DNA of 64,000 nt, from the NCBI RefSeq assembly GCF_001465595.2, contig NZ_CP013481.2, positions 1,426,001 through 1,490,000 on the forward strand. Direction: 5' to 3'. Source of the stretch: Pandoraea apista (GTDB lineage Bacteria > Pseudomonadota > Gammaproteobacteria > Burkholderiales > Burkholderiaceae). The notes beneath the pieces are model-generated. The model worked only from the letters and a program-made list of their open reading frames with translations, did no database searches and was not told the DNA's origin. A program made the position numbers and the translations under genes. Of this stretch, positions 7,907 through 17,804 are shown in pieces (the stretch's first letter is position 1; each line of letters opens with the position of its first letter).

Positions 7907-8686
7907 ATGCGAAATACGCTGATCGACCCTTACGAACATCTGCCCCGAAGCGTGGTTGTCACGGCCAACGATTACCCGGCGGGATTCACCTTTCCGGAGC
8001 ATGCGCACGCGCGTGGGCAGTTTGCGTTGGCGTCGCGGGGCATGATTACGGTATCGACACCGCAAGGCCGGTGGTTCGTGCCGCCCCAGCGCGCCTGCTG
8101 GGTGCCTGCTGGTGTTTCGCATGCCATGACGATGAGCGGCCCGGTCACCATGCTCAATACGTTCGTCACACCCCACGCGGCGTTGGTCGCGGGGTTGCCG
8201 GATCGTTGCTGTGTGTACGGTGTGTCCCCGCTGCTCAGGCAGTTGCTGGACCACGCTGTCGATCTGCCGCCGATGTACGACGAAGACGCACGCGACGGCA
8301 AGCTCATGGCGTTGCTGATGGCCGAGATGGCGGTCATGCCGCCTCTGTCGTTACACGCACCGTTGCCGGGCGACGCGCAACTGGCACGCGTTTGCCGGGC
8401 GATCTTCGAGGCCCCATCGATGACCACAGATCTCGAAGCGGCGGCGGCGATGGCATCGATGAGCCGTCGCACGTTTACGCGGCGGTTCCGTGAAGAGACG
8501 GGGGTGAGTTTTGCCGAATGGCGTCAACAAGTTTGCCTGCTGGCGGCGATTGCGCGGCTGAACGACGGACAGTCCGTGACCCGCGTGGCGCTCGATCTGG
8601 GGTATGGCAGCCCGAGTGCATTCACCGCGGCGTTTCGACATGTGCTGGGCGCGGCGCCCAGCCGTTATCTTGCGGCGCCGGATTGA
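7907..8686 (+). CDS. AraC-family transcriptional regulator
   Basis: A 259-aa regulator with an N-terminal cupin sensor domain (FPEHAHARGQFALASRG; WFVPPQRACWVPAGVSHAM) and a C-terminal pair of AraC helix-turn-helix units (MASMSRRTFTRRFREETG; VALDLGYGSPSAFTAAFR). The cupin resembles the HTH-type NimR/YdeC group. The ATG at 7907 is preferred over an upstream frame, which lacks family similarity. It is divergent from the alpha/beta hydrolase across 127 bp, so that gene is the likeliest target. No effector can be named. Confidence 0.9.
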   Translation: MRNTLIDPYEHLPRSVVVTANDYPAGFTFPEHAHARGQFALASRGMITVSTPQGRWFVPPQRACWVPAGVSHAMTMSGPVTMLNTFVTPHAALVAGLPDRCCVYGVSPLLRQLLDHAVDLPPMYDEDARDGKLMALLMAEMAVMPPLSLHAPLPGDAQLARVCRAIFEAPSMTTDLEAAAAMASMSRRTFTRRFREETGVSFAEWRQQVCLLAAIARLNDGQSVTRVALDLGYGSPSAFTAAFRHVLGAAPSRYLAAPD

Positions 8687-8715
8687 GCGTTGTTGCTTGC
8701 CAAGCCGCCAAACGA

Positions 8716-8751
8716 ATCGGGACGCTTCGCCTACGGCGAGTGCGTCCCGAT
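8716..8751. terminator. Inverted repeat between convergent genes, probable terminator
   Basis: ATCGGGACGC and GCGTCCCGAT form a 10-bp stem that can extend inward through TCGCC/GGCGA. It lies between the convergent araC-type gene and alaC. There is no clear T-run on either side, so termination is likely but not certain. Confidence 0.55.
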
Positions 8752-8783
8752 GTTGCTCCCAACGTTACACGTGCGATCGCGCT

Positions 8784-10001
8784 TTAAGCGACCGTTGGCT
8801 GCACCAGCCCGTCTTCACGGAACATGTGCTTGATGCCACGCACTGCCTGGCGAATGCGCGACTCGTTTTCGATCAGAGCGAAGCGCACATATTCGTCGCC
8901 GTACTCGCCGAAGCCGATACCCGGCGAGACGGAGACCTTGGCTTGCGCGAGCAGCTTCTTGGTGAATTCGAGCGAGCCGAGGGTGCGATACGGTTCGGGA
9001 ATGCGCGCCCAGATGTACATCGACGCACGCGGCAGATCGACCGCCCAACCGGCTTCCGTCAGACCCTTGTAGAGTACGTCGCGGCGGCGCTGATACTGCG
9101 CGCGGATCTCTTCGACACACTGCTGATCGCCTTCCAGCGCAGCGATGGCCGCGACCTGCACCGGCGTGAACGTGCCGTAGTCGTGATAGCTCTTGATGCG
9201 TGCGAGGGCGGCGACCAGTTCCGCATTGCCGACCATGAATCCGATGCGCCAGCCGGCCATGTTGTAGCTCTTCGACAGCGTGAAGAACTCGACGGCGACG
9301 TCTTGCGCGCCGGGCACCTGCATGATCGACGGCGCCTTGTAGCCGTCGTAGACGATATCGGCGTAGGCCAGATCGTGCACGACGAGAATGTCGTGTTTGC
9401 GTGCAAGGGCGACCACGCGCTCGAAGAATTCGAGCTCGACGCACTGCGCCGTGGGGTTCGACGGAAAACCGAGGATCACCATCTTCGGCTTCGGATGACT
9501 CTCGCGAATGCCGCGTTCGAGTTCGGTGAAGAAGTCGATGCCGGGCGTCATCGGCACGGAGCGAATGTTGGCCCCTGCGATGACTGCGCCGTAAATATGA
9601 ATCGGGTACGACGGGTTCGGCACCAGCACCGTGTCGCCCTGATCCAGTGTGGCGAGCATCAGGTGCGCCAGGCCCTCCTTGGAGCCGATGGTGACGATAG
9701 CTTCGCGCTCGGGATCGAGGTCCACGTCGTAGCGATTCTTGTACCAGTGCGTGATCGCGCGGCGCAGGCGCGGAATACCGCGCGACGTCGAATAACCGTG
9801 CGTGTCGGGGCGTTGAGCGACTTCGACGAGCTTGCTGACGATATGTGGCGGTGTCGCGCCGTCGGGATTGCCCATCGACAGATCGATGATGTCTTCGCCA
9901 CGGCGGCGCGCCGCCATCTTCAGCTCGGCGGTGATATTGAAAACGTACGGGGGAAGACGATTGATGCGCGCAAAGCTGCGCGAGCCCTGAGAGCTTGACA
10001 T
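8784..10001 (-). CDS. alaC: Alanine transaminase AlaC-type, PLP-dependent
   Basis: A 405-aa class I/II aminotransferase close in length and sequence to AlaC (YfdZ), which interconverts pyruvate/glutamate with alanine/2-oxoglutarate. The start region [19 protein letters not shown] and DLSMGNPDG are diagnostic of this branch. The Schiff-base lysine is K244 in [13 protein letters not shown], and NPTAQCVE and the Tyr and Asp of the cofactor pocket are present. I chose the ATG at 10001, preceded by AGGA; the frame is open to 10508 but the extra N-terminus is Arg-rich and not family-like. The gene stands alone and is divergent from an SMR pump. Confidence 0.92.
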   Translation of the reverse strand: MSSSQGSRSFARINRLPPYVFNITAELKMAARRRGEDIIDLSMGNPDGATPPHIVSKLVEVAQRPDTHGYSTSRGIPRLRRAITHWYKNRYDVDLDPEREAIVTIGSKEGLAHLMLATLDQGDTVLVPNPSYPIHIYGAVIAGANIRSVPMTPGIDFFTELERGIRESHPKPKMVILGFPSNPTAQCVELEFFERVVALARKHDILVVHDLAYADIVYDGYKAPSIMQVPGAQDVAVEFFTLSKSYNMAGWRIGFMVGNAELVAALARIKSYHDYGTFTPVQVAAIAALEGDQQCVEEIRAQYQRRRDVLYKGLTEAGWAVDLPRASMYIWARIPEPYRTLGSLEFTKKLLAQAKVSVSPGIGFGEYGDEYVRFALIENESRIRQAVRGIKHMFREDGLVQPTVA

Positions 10002-10112
10002 GTTGATCCTGGAACGTAAGCGCCCGGAACCGTCCGAGCGACGCCGGTGTGCTGGCCACACCGTGACGGCGACTGTAGCGCGGCGCGGCGCGCTTAGGCA
10101 AGCGATTTTTGC

Positions 10113-10123
10113 GGGGGGGGGGG
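10113..10123. repeat. 11-G homopolymer tract in a divergent promoter region
   Basis: Eleven consecutive G residues lie between alaC and the SMR transporter, 59 bp before the SMR start codon. Tracts of this length can slip during replication and alter promoter spacing. Sequencing error in the tract length is also possible. Confidence 0.85.
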
Positions 10124-10181
10124 CGTGGAACCCGTCGGTTATGATGAGCGCCTCTTGAGTTCGGGCATACGAGGAGTTTCG

Positions 10182-10511
10182 ATGGCGTATCTGTACCTGC
10201 TGGTGGCGATCGTGGCAGAGGTGATTGCAACGTCGGCGCTCAAGGCATCGGAGGGGTTCACGCGTGTCGGACCGGTGGCGCTGGTTGTCGCGGGGTACGG
10301 CGTGGCGTTCTACATGTTGTCGCTCACATTGCGCACGATTCCGGTGGGCATTGCCTATGCGATGTGGTCGGGCCTGGGCATCGTGCTCATCTCGATTGCG
10401 TCGCGCGTGCTGTTCGGGCAAAAGCTCGATGCGCCCGCGATGCTCGGTATGGCGCTCATCGTCGCGGGTGTTCTCGTGATGAACGTCTGGTCGAAATCGT
10501 CGGCCCATTGA
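10182..10511 (+). CDS. SMR-family multidrug/quaternary ammonium transporter
   Basis: A 109-aa small multidrug resistance protein with four hydrophobic helices. The essential membrane glutamate is E13 ([18 protein letters not shown]). The [14 protein letters not shown] segment typical of EmrE-like exporters is present, and the length matches EmrE (110 aa). The ATG at 10182 follows GAGGAG; an upstream in-frame ATG at 10125 lacks this. Expected to export lipophilic cations by proton antiport as a dimer in the inner membrane. It is a single SMR gene, not a paired SMR type. Confidence 0.93.
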   Translation: MAYLYLLVAIVAEVIATSALKASEGFTRVGPVALVVAGYGVAFYMLSLTLRTIPVGIAYAMWSGLGIVLISIASRVLFGQKLDAPAMLGMALIVAGVLVMNVWSKSSAH

Positions 10512-10562
10512 CGGGCGTAGCCATTGCCCGGCGTTCTTATGCGTCGCACTAAGGTCCTGCGC

Positions 10563-11768
10563 TCAGGCATCGGCTTCGGCTTCTGCGAGCACCGCCTTGA
10601 GCGCGGAGATGCAGGTGTCGATCTCGGAGCGCTCGATAACGAGCGGCGGGGCGAGGCGCAACACCGTCGCTCGTGTTTCTTTCGCCAGCACGCGCCGGCG
10701 CAGCATGCGCATCGAGAGGTCATGCGCATCGGCGCGCGCCGGATCGATCTCAATGCCGGCCCAGAGACCGCGTCCGCGGACTTCCCGAATGAGTGGCGAG
10801 TGAATCGCGTGCAATCGCGAGAGCAGGTATTCCCCCATTTCGGCGCTTCTTCCCGGTAAGTCTTCGTCTGCCATCACGTCGAGGGCTTCCAGCGCAACGG
10901 TGGCGGCCAGCGCATTGCCGCCGAAGGTCGAGCCGTGACTGCCGGGTTCGAACAGGTCGATGATGTCGCGTCGGGCCACGAATGCCGACACCGGCAGCAA
11001 CCCACCGCCGAGGGCTTTGCCGAGCATGAGGCCGTCGGGCACGACGTTCTCGTGCTGATAGGCGAACCAGCGGCCGGTGCGCCCGAGTCCCGATTGAATT
11101 TCGTCGAGCAACATAAGCACGTTCTGTTCCGTGCAGAGTTGGCGCAGGGCGCGCAGAAAGCCGTCGGGGGGCACGACGATGCCGCCTTCGCCCTGAATGG
11201 TCTCGAACAGCACGGCGCAGGTGTTGGGCGTGATGGCCGCGCGTACGGCATCGATATCGCCGAAGGGGACGCGCACGAATCCGGGGGCGAACGGGCCGAA
11301 GTCGGCGCGATAGGCCGGCTCGGAGGAGAAGCCGACGATAGTGGTCGTGCGTCCGTGGAAATTGCCGTCGGCGACAATGATCTCCGCTTTGTCGGCAGGA
11401 ATGCGCTTGACGCTGTAACCCCAGCGCCGCGCGGCCTTGATGGCCGTTTCGACAGCTTCTGCGCCCGTGTTCATCGGCAGCGCGCCGCCGAGGGTCGTGA
11501 GATCGCAAAGCCGTTCGAGAAAGGCGCCGAGCCGGTCGGTATAGAAGGCGCGGGAAACGACTGCGAGGCGTTGTGCCTGAGCCGCGAGCGCGGCGACCAG
11601 ACGCGGATGCGCGTGGCCGTGGCTGACGGCAGAGTAGGCGCTCATCATGTCGAGATAGCGATTGCCCTCGACATCCCAGACCCAGACCCCTTTGGCGTGC
11701 GACAGCACCACGGGCAGCGGTGCGTAGTTATGGGCGCCAAAGCGTTGTTCGCGTTCGATTTCATTCAT
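10563..11768 (-). CDS. rocD: Ornithine-oxo-acid transaminase
   Basis: A 401-aa class III aminotransferase that converts ornithine plus 2-oxoglutarate to glutamate semialdehyde. It has FGAHNYAPLPVVLSHAKG at the start, MNTGAEAVETAIKAAR, GNFHGRTTTI, the DEIQSGLGRTG motif and the PLP lysine K251 in LGKALGGG, all in the order expected for RocD. I chose the ATG at 11768, preceded by GGAG; a GTG at 11783 would overlap that site. Standalone gene, convergent with the SMR transporter. Part of arginine/ornithine catabolism or proline supply. Confidence 0.93.
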   Translation of the reverse strand: MNEIEREQRFGAHNYAPLPVVLSHAKGVWVWDVEGNRYLDMMSAYSAVSHGHAHPRLVAALAAQAQRLAVVSRAFYTDRLGAFLERLCDLTTLGGALPMNTGAEAVETAIKAARRWGYSVKRIPADKAEIIVADGNFHGRTTTIVGFSSEPAYRADFGPFAPGFVRVPFGDIDAVRAAITPNTCAVLFETIQGEGGIVVPPDGFLRALRQLCTEQNVLMLLDEIQSGLGRTGRWFAYQHENVVPDGLMLGKALGGGLLPVSAFVARRDIIDLFEPGSHGSTFGGNALAATVALEALDVMADEDLPGRSAEMGEYLLSRLHAIHSPLIREVRGRGLWAGIEIDPARADAHDLSMRMLRRRVLAKETRATVLRLAPPLVIERSEIDTCISALKAVLAEAEADA

Positions 11769-11961
11769 GACGCGCTCCTCCACGTCAGCAGTCTAGAGGC
11801 GAACGGGACGGTACGTAAAGAGGACATATCCTGAAGTCGCCATCACGAAATCGGCATGCGCGTGCGCTATAATCGTGGATTACTCGAATGCAATGCGATT
11901 TTCATGCGCATTGTTGCGTCGAGTCCTGCCGGCAGCGACGCCCGGTCGCCGCCATCACGCA

Positions 11962-12038
11962 CTGCCCATAGCTCAGTTGGATAGAGCATCGGCCTTCTAA
12001 GCCGACGGTCGGGGGTTCGAATCCCTCTGGGCAGGCCA
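11962..12038 (+). tRNA. tRNA-Arg (anticodon TCT)
   Basis: A 77-nt cloverleaf: acceptor stem CTGCCCA/TGGGCAG, D-arm AGCTCAGTTGGATAGAGC, anticodon loop CTTCTAA giving TCT (reads AGA), T-arm with GGTTCGAATCC, discriminator G and an encoded CCA. The minus-strand frame that crosses it is spurious. Confidence 0.96.
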
Positions 12039-12127
12039 GCCAAAGCATCAGGCCCCGCCTGAACGAGCGCGTGAATTCGACGTTCACTCCCTTAGGTTCG
12101 GTGCCTCTTTCTGAAAAGATACTGCCG

Positions 12128-12559
12128 ATGTTTCGAATTTCAGCCCTTTCCATTCCTCTCTGCGTCGTGTCGCTCGCTGGCGGTGCATTGGCGGTTGAGC
12201 AACCGGAGAAGCACGCCGGACCGGCCGTTATGGTTCATTTTGATTACTACCGAACGGATGACGCAACGCTCCGCAGTCTTGAGCAGCGGCTCGGCAAAGC
12301 GATCAAAAAGGCCCAGGTGGGTGAGTTGAGCGAAAGCGAATTGCACCTCGACGGCAATGACGGTTACCTATATATGTACGGCCCGGATCCTGATCGGCTG
12401 TATGACGTGGCCCGCCCGATTTTGCGAGCTTACCGGTTGACGGCAAACGCCGAGATCACCAAATGGCACGGCACGGCCAAGGAGACGTTTTTGCTGCCGC
12501 CGGGCAAAACCCCCCATCCTGTCGGCGCAGGAGGGCGCACGCCCAATCGTTCGGAGTGA
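12128..12559 (+). CDS. Small secreted hypothetical protein
   Basis: A 143-aa protein of unknown function. The first ~22 residues ([22 protein letters not shown]) form a signal peptide, so it is periplasmic or secreted. The mature part is soluble, with a charged helical stretch ([17 protein letters not shown]) and a segment rich in Tyr/Asp ([19 protein letters not shown]), ending in a Pro/Gly-rich tail. I chose the ATG at 12128 because it gives a clean signal peptide; an in-frame ATG at 12071 does not. It starts 90 bp after the tRNA. I do not recognise a family. Confidence 0.75.
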   Translation: MFRISALSIPLCVVSLAGGALAVEQPEKHAGPAVMVHFDYYRTDDATLRSLEQRLGKAIKKAQVGELSESELHLDGNDGYLYMYGPDPDRLYDVARPILRAYRLTANAEITKWHGTAKETFLLPPGKTPHPVGAGGRTPNRSE

Positions 12560-12662
12560 CCGGCGATCCCGTAGCCATCGGGCGTGCCCGCGACGTGGCA
12601 CGGCACAGCATTCGACGCGGTGCCTTATGATGGGCGCTTCAATGTTCCCGAAATCAACCCAC

Positions 12663-13145
12663 ATGCAAGTTTTCGTCGACGCCGACGCCTGTCCTGCCGC
12701 GATCAAGGAAATTCTGTTTCGCGCGGCGCGCCGTGAGGAGATTCCGGTGACGCTGGTGGCGAATCAATTCTTGCGCACCCCTCCGTCGCCATTCATCAAG
12801 ACGATTCAGGTACCGTCCGGATTCGACGTTGCCGACGCACGCATTGTCGAATTGGCCGCGGCGGGCGACCTGGTGATTACCGGCGATATTCCGCTCGCGG
12901 CGGCAGTGCTCGACAAGGGGGCCAGCGCACTCGATCCCCGGGGAAGCTGGTTCACGCCGGACAATATCAGGGAGCGTCTGTCCGTTCGCGACATGATGGA
13001 TCAGCTTCGCACCGCCGGTATCGAAACCGGCGGACCCGCGCCCTTTAGCCCCCGCGACAGCAAAGCGTTCGCGGGGGAGTTCGACCGCTTTCTCTCGCGC
13101 TATCGCGCGTCGGCCAACGCTGTCAAAAGAACATCTCGAGATTGA
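12663..13145 (+). CDS. yaiI: UPF0178 (YaiI/YqxD) family protein
   Basis: A 160-aa protein of the UPF0178 family, related to PIN/NYN-type nuclease folds. The family signature [11 protein letters not shown] opens the protein, followed by [23 protein letters not shown] and the [14 protein letters not shown] segment, with acidic residues placed as in metal-binding nuclease-like folds. The ATG at 12663 matches the start of homologues such as E. coli YaiI. Its last 23 bases overlap the end of the convergent autotransporter gene. Activity is not established for the family. Confidence 0.92.
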   Translation: MQVFVDADACPAAIKEILFRAARREEIPVTLVANQFLRTPPSPFIKTIQVPSGFDVADARIVELAAAGDLVITGDIPLAAAVLDKGASALDPRGSWFTPDNIRERLSVRDMMDQLRTAGIETGGPAPFSPRDSKAFAGEFDRFLSRYRASANAVKRTSRD

Positions 13146-15366
13146 CCCCGACGTGAGCGCGCGAGCCGATATCGGCGCCCGTCACCCCGTTGACGAATGC
13201 CGAGACCTTCGCTTTTTTATTCACCTGGTAGCCCAGCCGGGCGCCGTACTCCATCCAGTTGAGGCGGTCCGGCACTTGCGGCGAGAGGGCCCCAACGCCG
13301 CCGACATTTAGCTGCGAGCTGTCGCGATAGCCGAAGCCGTGCGCCCACGCACCCCAGATGGCAGCGTCGATACTCGACGTCAACGCATGCACCCATTTCG
13401 CGCGCAGCTTGAACACGTTCATCGTGGACGACGACGCCTGCATGTTGGCCTCGAACGGGTTGGCGGGCGATAGTACTTCGCCGTACGATCCTGTGTGCAA
13501 GACCTGACGGCCGATTTCAAGTGACTGCGTCAGTTGATCGTTCGCGCTCACGTTGATCAGCACGCCAAGACGCGCGAAACCATACGCCTGTCGGCCCGAC
13601 GCACTGCCGCTGCCCGTTGCGGTGCTCGTGCCGTTCGCGTATTGGCGAGAAAAGCGATAGTTGCTATCGGGTGAGTAAAAGCCGCCGGCTTCGCCGAACC
13701 AACCGATTCGGTCGTCGAACCTATAGGTGTAGCGCAGCTTGGCTGCCGCCGTAAAGGCGCCTTTCATCTCCGTATCCGAATAGCGCTCCGACGCATAGCC
13801 CAGTCCTGCGACAAGTTCGAACGGCGCCAGATTCACATGCCCTGTGATCCCGGCGGCGAGCGAGCCGACCGAACCGAAGGCCGACACGCCGCTCGGTGCA
13901 CCGGAAAGCGAACCTTCACCCAGCATCTGATCGGCGAAGCCGTGCATTTGCCCCATGACGGTCTGGCGCGCCTTGCCCACCTGATTCGCCGAGGCTTGCA
14001 CCGATGCCGGCGTGGTGATACCTGCGATCACGGGGGGCGCAGGCGGGATCGGAGAGGGAGCGGCGCCTGGCGTGCCGGCCGGGTCCTGCGGGGTACCGGG
14101 CTCCGTTGCGGGAGGTGTCGAGACCGTCGCATCGATATATCGGACGAGATAGGCCTGGACGACGCCATTCGTCGCCGGCCCGCTGCCGTCGGCGACGATG
14201 TACTGCCCATTCGATGACAGGCGTGGTATCCCGGACAGAGTGACGCCGTACGTGCGCACACCGGCATTGGCAAGCAAAACTTGCAGATCCTGAATGCCGG
14301 TCGCACTCGTCCAGCGAAAGACGTGCGAGTCGCCATTGGTCGTCTCGGCGAGACCCACGACGACAGACCCATTGGCGTTCACCGCGCTCGCCGTAGATTG
14401 GAGGCCACCCAGCGTTCCGAGATCGACCATACCCGTCGTGCTTGCCCAGCGGAAGGCGTGAATGACGGGAGGCCCCGACAACGCTGCCCCGCCGACGAGC
14501 ACGGAACCGTCGGCGTTCATGCCGTAAAAGTAGGTGTTGTCTCCGCCAAGCGTGCCGATATCCTTCATGCCTGTGGCGCTTGTCCAGCGGAACACACGCA
14601 GGCCGTTGCCTATCGAGGTCGCCTGACCCGCCACGACGGTGCCGTCCGCACTGACCGCCGATGCGCTTGAGCTTCCGCCGTCGAGGGCGCCCAGGTCCTG
14701 CATTGCCGTAGAGGACGTCCATCGGAAAGCGCGCGTGACATTGCCGCTGGTCAAGGCGGCGCCTACGACCACACTGCCGTCGGCACTGACGGCATAGGCG
14801 TTGGAGTTAGGGCCGCCCAGCGTTCCCAGATCTGCCATGCCGCCCGAGGCTGTCCAGCGAAAGGCATGCGAGTTGAAGGCGGTCGTGGTGTCCGAGATGC
14901 CGACGACCACGGCGCCATCGGCACTCACGGCTGTCGCACTGGAAGTACTGCCGCCGAGGGTGCCGAGACTCTGCATGCCCGTGGCGCTTGTCCAGCGAAA
15001 GGCGAACGAGCCGCTCGTGAACGTCGGCATGTGTAGACCGACGACGACACCACCATTGGCGCTGACCGCAGCCGGGACGGACTCGATGGCATTGGACGAG
15101 CCGAGATCCTGCGTGCCGAGCGTGCTCGTCCAGCGAAAGGCTCGCGCGAGGCCCTGAGTCGTGGCAATGCCGATGACGGTGGAGCCGTCTGCACTGATGG
15201 CGACGGAATTTGCCGAGCCGCCGTTATTCGGTCCGAGAGAAAGGGGGGCGTCCGCAATCACTGCATCGGCCGCAAATGCTACCGGGGCGAACAGCGCACC
15301 GATCGATAGGGCAAGGAGCGAAACGGGCGGATAAGGGCTTCGGCGCGTGGTCGGGGTGGGGAGCAT
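13123..15366 (-). CDS. Autotransporter-like protein with HAF repeats
   Basis: A 747-aa surface protein. A signal peptide ending in APVAFAADA (about residue 33) is followed by seven repeats of about 50 residues, each with an (H/R)AFRWTS-xxGMxDLGTLGG core and an AVSADGxVVVG core. This is the HAF repeat family, expected to form a beta-propeller-like passenger. A Pro-rich linker (about residues 420-450) joins it to a C-terminal beta-barrel of about 270 residues that ends in EMFF, the terminal Phe expected of an outer-membrane protein. This is type V architecture with an unusual passenger. An AraC regulator lies 116 bp upstream on the same strand. The natural role is unknown; adhesion is a guess. 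Confidence 0.85.
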   Translation of the reverse strand: MLPTPTTRRSPYPPVSLLALSIGALFAPVAFAADAVIADAPLSLGPNNGGSANSVAISADGSTVIGIATTQGLARAFRWTSTLGTQDLGSSNAIESVPAAVSANGGVVVGLHMPTFTSGSFAFRWTSATGMQSLGTLGGSTSSATAVSADGAVVVGISDTTTAFNSHAFRWTASGGMADLGTLGGPNSNAYAVSADGSVVVGAALTSGNVTRAFRWTSSTAMQDLGALDGGSSSASAVSADGTVVAGQATSIGNGLRVFRWTSATGMKDIGTLGGDNTYFYGMNADGSVLVGGAALSGPPVIHAFRWASTTGMVDLGTLGGLQSTASAVNANGSVVVGLAETTNGDSHVFRWTSATGIQDLQVLLANAGVRTYGVTLSGIPRLSSNGQYIVADGSGPATNGVVQAYLVRYIDATVSTPPATEPGTPQDPAGTPGAAPSPIPPAPPVIAGITTPASVQASANQVGKARQTVMGQMHGFADQMLGEGSLSGAPSGVSAFGSVGSLAAGITGHVNLAPFELVAGLGYASERYSDTEMKGAFTAAAKLRYTYRFDDRIGWFGEAGGFYSPDSNYRFSRQYANGTSTATGSGSASGRQAYGFARLGVLINVSANDQLTQSLEIGRQVLHTGSYGEVLSPANPFEANMQASSSTMNVFKLRAKWVHALTSSIDAAIWGAWAHGFGYRDSSQLNVGGVGALSPQVPDRLNWMEYGARLGYQVNKKAKVSAFVNGVTGADIGSRAHVGVNLEMFF

Positions 15367-15482
15367 CGTTTAGGATCGTGAAAAAACACGATCGTCTACG
15401 AATCGAAAATCTCATACCCCGCCCTACGTCCCAGAAAACTTGACCGACGATCCCACTGCTGACGATGACGTATCGCCTTGCT

Positions 15483-16550
15483 TCAGGCGGACGTCTTCGC
15501 CCAGATCGCCGGCGTGCGTTGAATCCCTTCCAGCCAGCCTCGCACGGTCGCCTCGTCGTCTGGCGATGCCGGTCCGGCGGGGTGACGATCCCTCGTTTGT
15601 CTGGCGCTGGCGCGCACTTCGCGCGGACTGACGCCGAACCGGCGGCGAAAGGCTCGGCTGAATACGCTCTCGCTCGAGAAGCCGTAGCGATAGGCAATCT
15701 CGATGATCGTGACCCGATAACCCGTGGACAGCATGAGTTCATCAAAGCACCTGTCCAGCCTGCGCCCCTGAATATAGGCCTGGACTCCCCCCTCCGCCTG
15801 AAACAATCGATACAGGTTGGAGCGCGAAATTCCCATCGCCGCCGAGATTTGCTCCGGCGATAACGCATCGGTCGTCAGGTAGCGATCGATGTGATCCCGA
15901 ATCAGCCGTTTGACGCCGTCCCGGATGACCTGCTGCGCGTCGCCTGCGCTGTCGAGCAGCTTCGACTGTGCGCCGCCAAGCAGAATCAGACTAGCGTTCA
16001 CGGAGGCGGCCATTTCTTCGCGAGTAAGCAGAGGAGCGCTTTGCAGCAACTCGGTAAGATGCGAGGCCAGCAAACGGGTCGCACCCAAACCGGGGGCCAA
16101 TACCGCGCCGTGCAGTTTCTGGCTGCGTAGCGACGTCGGCAGACGGTCGCGCGGCACGGTCAGGGTGATGGTCGAGAACGACGTGGTGCGGCTGTCGACC
16201 GTTTGCCCCAGATCGAACACGCTGATCGCCCCCGCTGCGGCGTTGACCGTGCGCTTGCCGTACGTCCCCTGAACGCCTCCCGAAGTGAAGAGCTGGATCA
16301 GCAGATGATCCACATGGCTTCGACGGATATCCATTGCGTTACGACGGTGGTCCATCGTGGCGGTGCATGCACTGCGGCTGATCAGGCAGTCCCCGAGATG
16401 GGTGCCGCTCATCTCGCCCGAGAAGCCGTGTGGGCTCGCCTCGATTCGAACGTCGACGTAGGGCCGCACCAGGGTGCGCCAGACCTCCGGTGCCTCCGGA
16501 AGCGCCCGGCTGTCGAACCGGGCGACGAACTGCCTTGACGCTGCTTGCAT
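15483..16550 (-). CDS. AraC-family regulator with AraC-binding-like sensor domain
   Basis: A 355-aa regulator. The N-terminal ~200 residues match the AraC-binding-like domain (GDCLISRSACTATMDHRR; ISVFDLGQTVDSRTTSF). The C-terminal ~100 residues carry two helix-turn-helix motifs (ISAAMGISRSNLYRLFQAEG and IAYRYGFSSESVFSRAFRRR, then FGVSPREVR). The gene is co-directional with, and 116 bp upstream of, the HAF-repeat autotransporter, so it may activate it. Starts at the ATG at 16550, shortly after the LysR gene that is also on the minus strand. No effector identifiable. Confidence 0.92.
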   Translation of the reverse strand: MQAASRQFVARFDSRALPEAPEVWRTLVRPYVDVRIEASPHGFSGEMSGTHLGDCLISRSACTATMDHRRNAMDIRRSHVDHLLIQLFTSGGVQGTYGKRTVNAAAGAISVFDLGQTVDSRTTSFSTITLTVPRDRLPTSLRSQKLHGAVLAPGLGATRLLASHLTELLQSAPLLTREEMAASVNASLILLGGAQSKLLDSAGDAQQVIRDGVKRLIRDHIDRYLTTDALSPEQISAAMGISRSNLYRLFQAEGGVQAYIQGRRLDRCFDELMLSTGYRVTIIEIAYRYGFSSESVFSRAFRRRFGVSPREVRASARQTRDRHPAGPASPDDEATVRGWLEGIQRTPAIWAKTSA

Positions 16551-16631
16551 TGATTCATGTCTCCTCTGAACTTACCCGCAACAACCTGGCAAACCGAGCA
16601 TCGCATCAGCGCTCCCCAATCGTCGGCGTGC

Positions 16632-17504
16632 TCACACCTGAGGCGCGCTTGCCCGCAGCAGTTCGGCAAATCGCGCCTCGCACCAGCGCATGACATCGTT
16701 GGGTTCTCGCCCAAAACGCCAGAGCATCCGCACGGGCAACTGTGGCAGACCGAGATCGTCGCAGCGCAGTTCGTGCAGGTCTTCGTATTCCGCAATGTCG
16801 ATGGGGAGCACTGCCCAGCCGAGTTTGTCGACAACCATGCTCGCAATCACGTACGAACTGTCGGCCCGCCAGATCGACGGGCTAAGCTGCAACGGAGTGA
16901 TATCGTCCATTTGCAACAGAATCTGGCGGTACTTCGCCAGATCGCCGCGGGTTACCTGATCGCGATGCGCCAGCGGGTGGTCGCCCGCCACGAATACCCC
17001 CTGCACGGCCGCCCCAATGTACTTGTGTCCCAGCGCCGACGAGATCGCGCCGCGATCCACGTGAAAGCCAATGTCTGCGCGCTGTTTCTCGACATACTCG
17101 GCGACCTCCGTCGACGTGCCGTTCAGCAGCGTGAGTTCCAGATACGCGAACTGATGAGCCAGATCACGCATCAGCTCGCTCACCGCCTGATAGGGGAGTG
17201 CCTCATCGAGCGCCAGCGACAACTGCGGCTGCTCGCCGTACGCCAGGGCATTCGCGCGATGGTTCAGGCCTTCGGCTTGCCGCAGCAACTCCTTTGCCTC
17301 GAGCAGCATCACCTCGCCCTGATCGGTGAGTCTCGCGTTACGGCGACTCCGATCGAATAGTTCAAATCCCAAATCGGCTTCGAGCAGCGATATCGCCGTA
17401 CTCACCGCCGACTGAGCTTTGCCGAGCCGCCGGGCGGCAGCTGATATCGATCCTTCCTCCGAGGCCGCCACAAAGTAGCGCAATTGTTCTATTGTCCAGT
17501 TCAT
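16632..17504 (-). CDS. LysR-family regulator, probably of the RND efflux operon
   Basis: A 290-aa LysR-type regulator. The N-terminal winged helix-turn-helix is MNWTIEQLRYFVAASEEGSI then AAARRLGKAQSAVSTAISLL; the effector domain occupies residues about 90-290. It is divergent from a complete RND efflux operon across 300 bp. LysR control of an RND operon is the arrangement of mexT-mexEF-oprN and bpeT-bpeEF-oprC, so this gene is the likely activator. The effector is not predictable. Confidence 0.92.
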   Translation of the reverse strand: MNWTIEQLRYFVAASEEGSISAAARRLGKAQSAVSTAISLLEADLGFELFDRSRRNARLTDQGEVMLLEAKELLRQAEGLNHRANALAYGEQPQLSLALDEALPYQAVSELMRDLAHQFAYLELTLLNGTSTEVAEYVEKQRADIGFHVDRGAISSALGHKYIGAAVQGVFVAGDHPLAHRDQVTRGDLAKYRQILLQMDDITPLQLSPSIWRADSSYVIASMVVDKLGWAVLPIDIAEYEDLHELRCDDLGLPQLPVRMLWRFGREPNDVMRWCEARFAELLRASAPQV

Positions 17505-17804
17505 CCATCCATTTTATAGATAAGTTCCAACTTTTTCTAACGGCAATTTCGGTGCAAACTCGCACTTCTCCAAATAAAGCGCCAGTTTGAACGCCAACAT
17601 AGGCGAGGCGGCAGACGACCGGATCTTCCGGTCCGGTGGTCTCAGGCAAAGATCCCCTTCGCGTAACGCGCACCTGCCACCCAACGCGCTCCCGGAGAGA
17701 TGTGGGCCCCCGGTTCCCCACCACTGGCTTCGCCACTGGTTGACGTCGCGCACCGAAAGCGGCCTCGACACCCTGACCGGATGTCGTAAATCCAAAGTTC
17801 TTAT
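17505..17804. other. Divergent promoter region, LysR / RND operon
   Basis: 300 bp without a gene. It must hold promoters for the LysR gene and the efflux operon. I could not assign a LysR box or -35/-10 pair with confidence. Confidence 0.5.

Noticed and set aside
11902..12153. A minus-strand frame across the tRNA-Arg gene
   Set aside because: It is crossed by a complete tRNA; such frames with a CPEGFEPPTVGL-like segment are known artefacts of tRNA regions.
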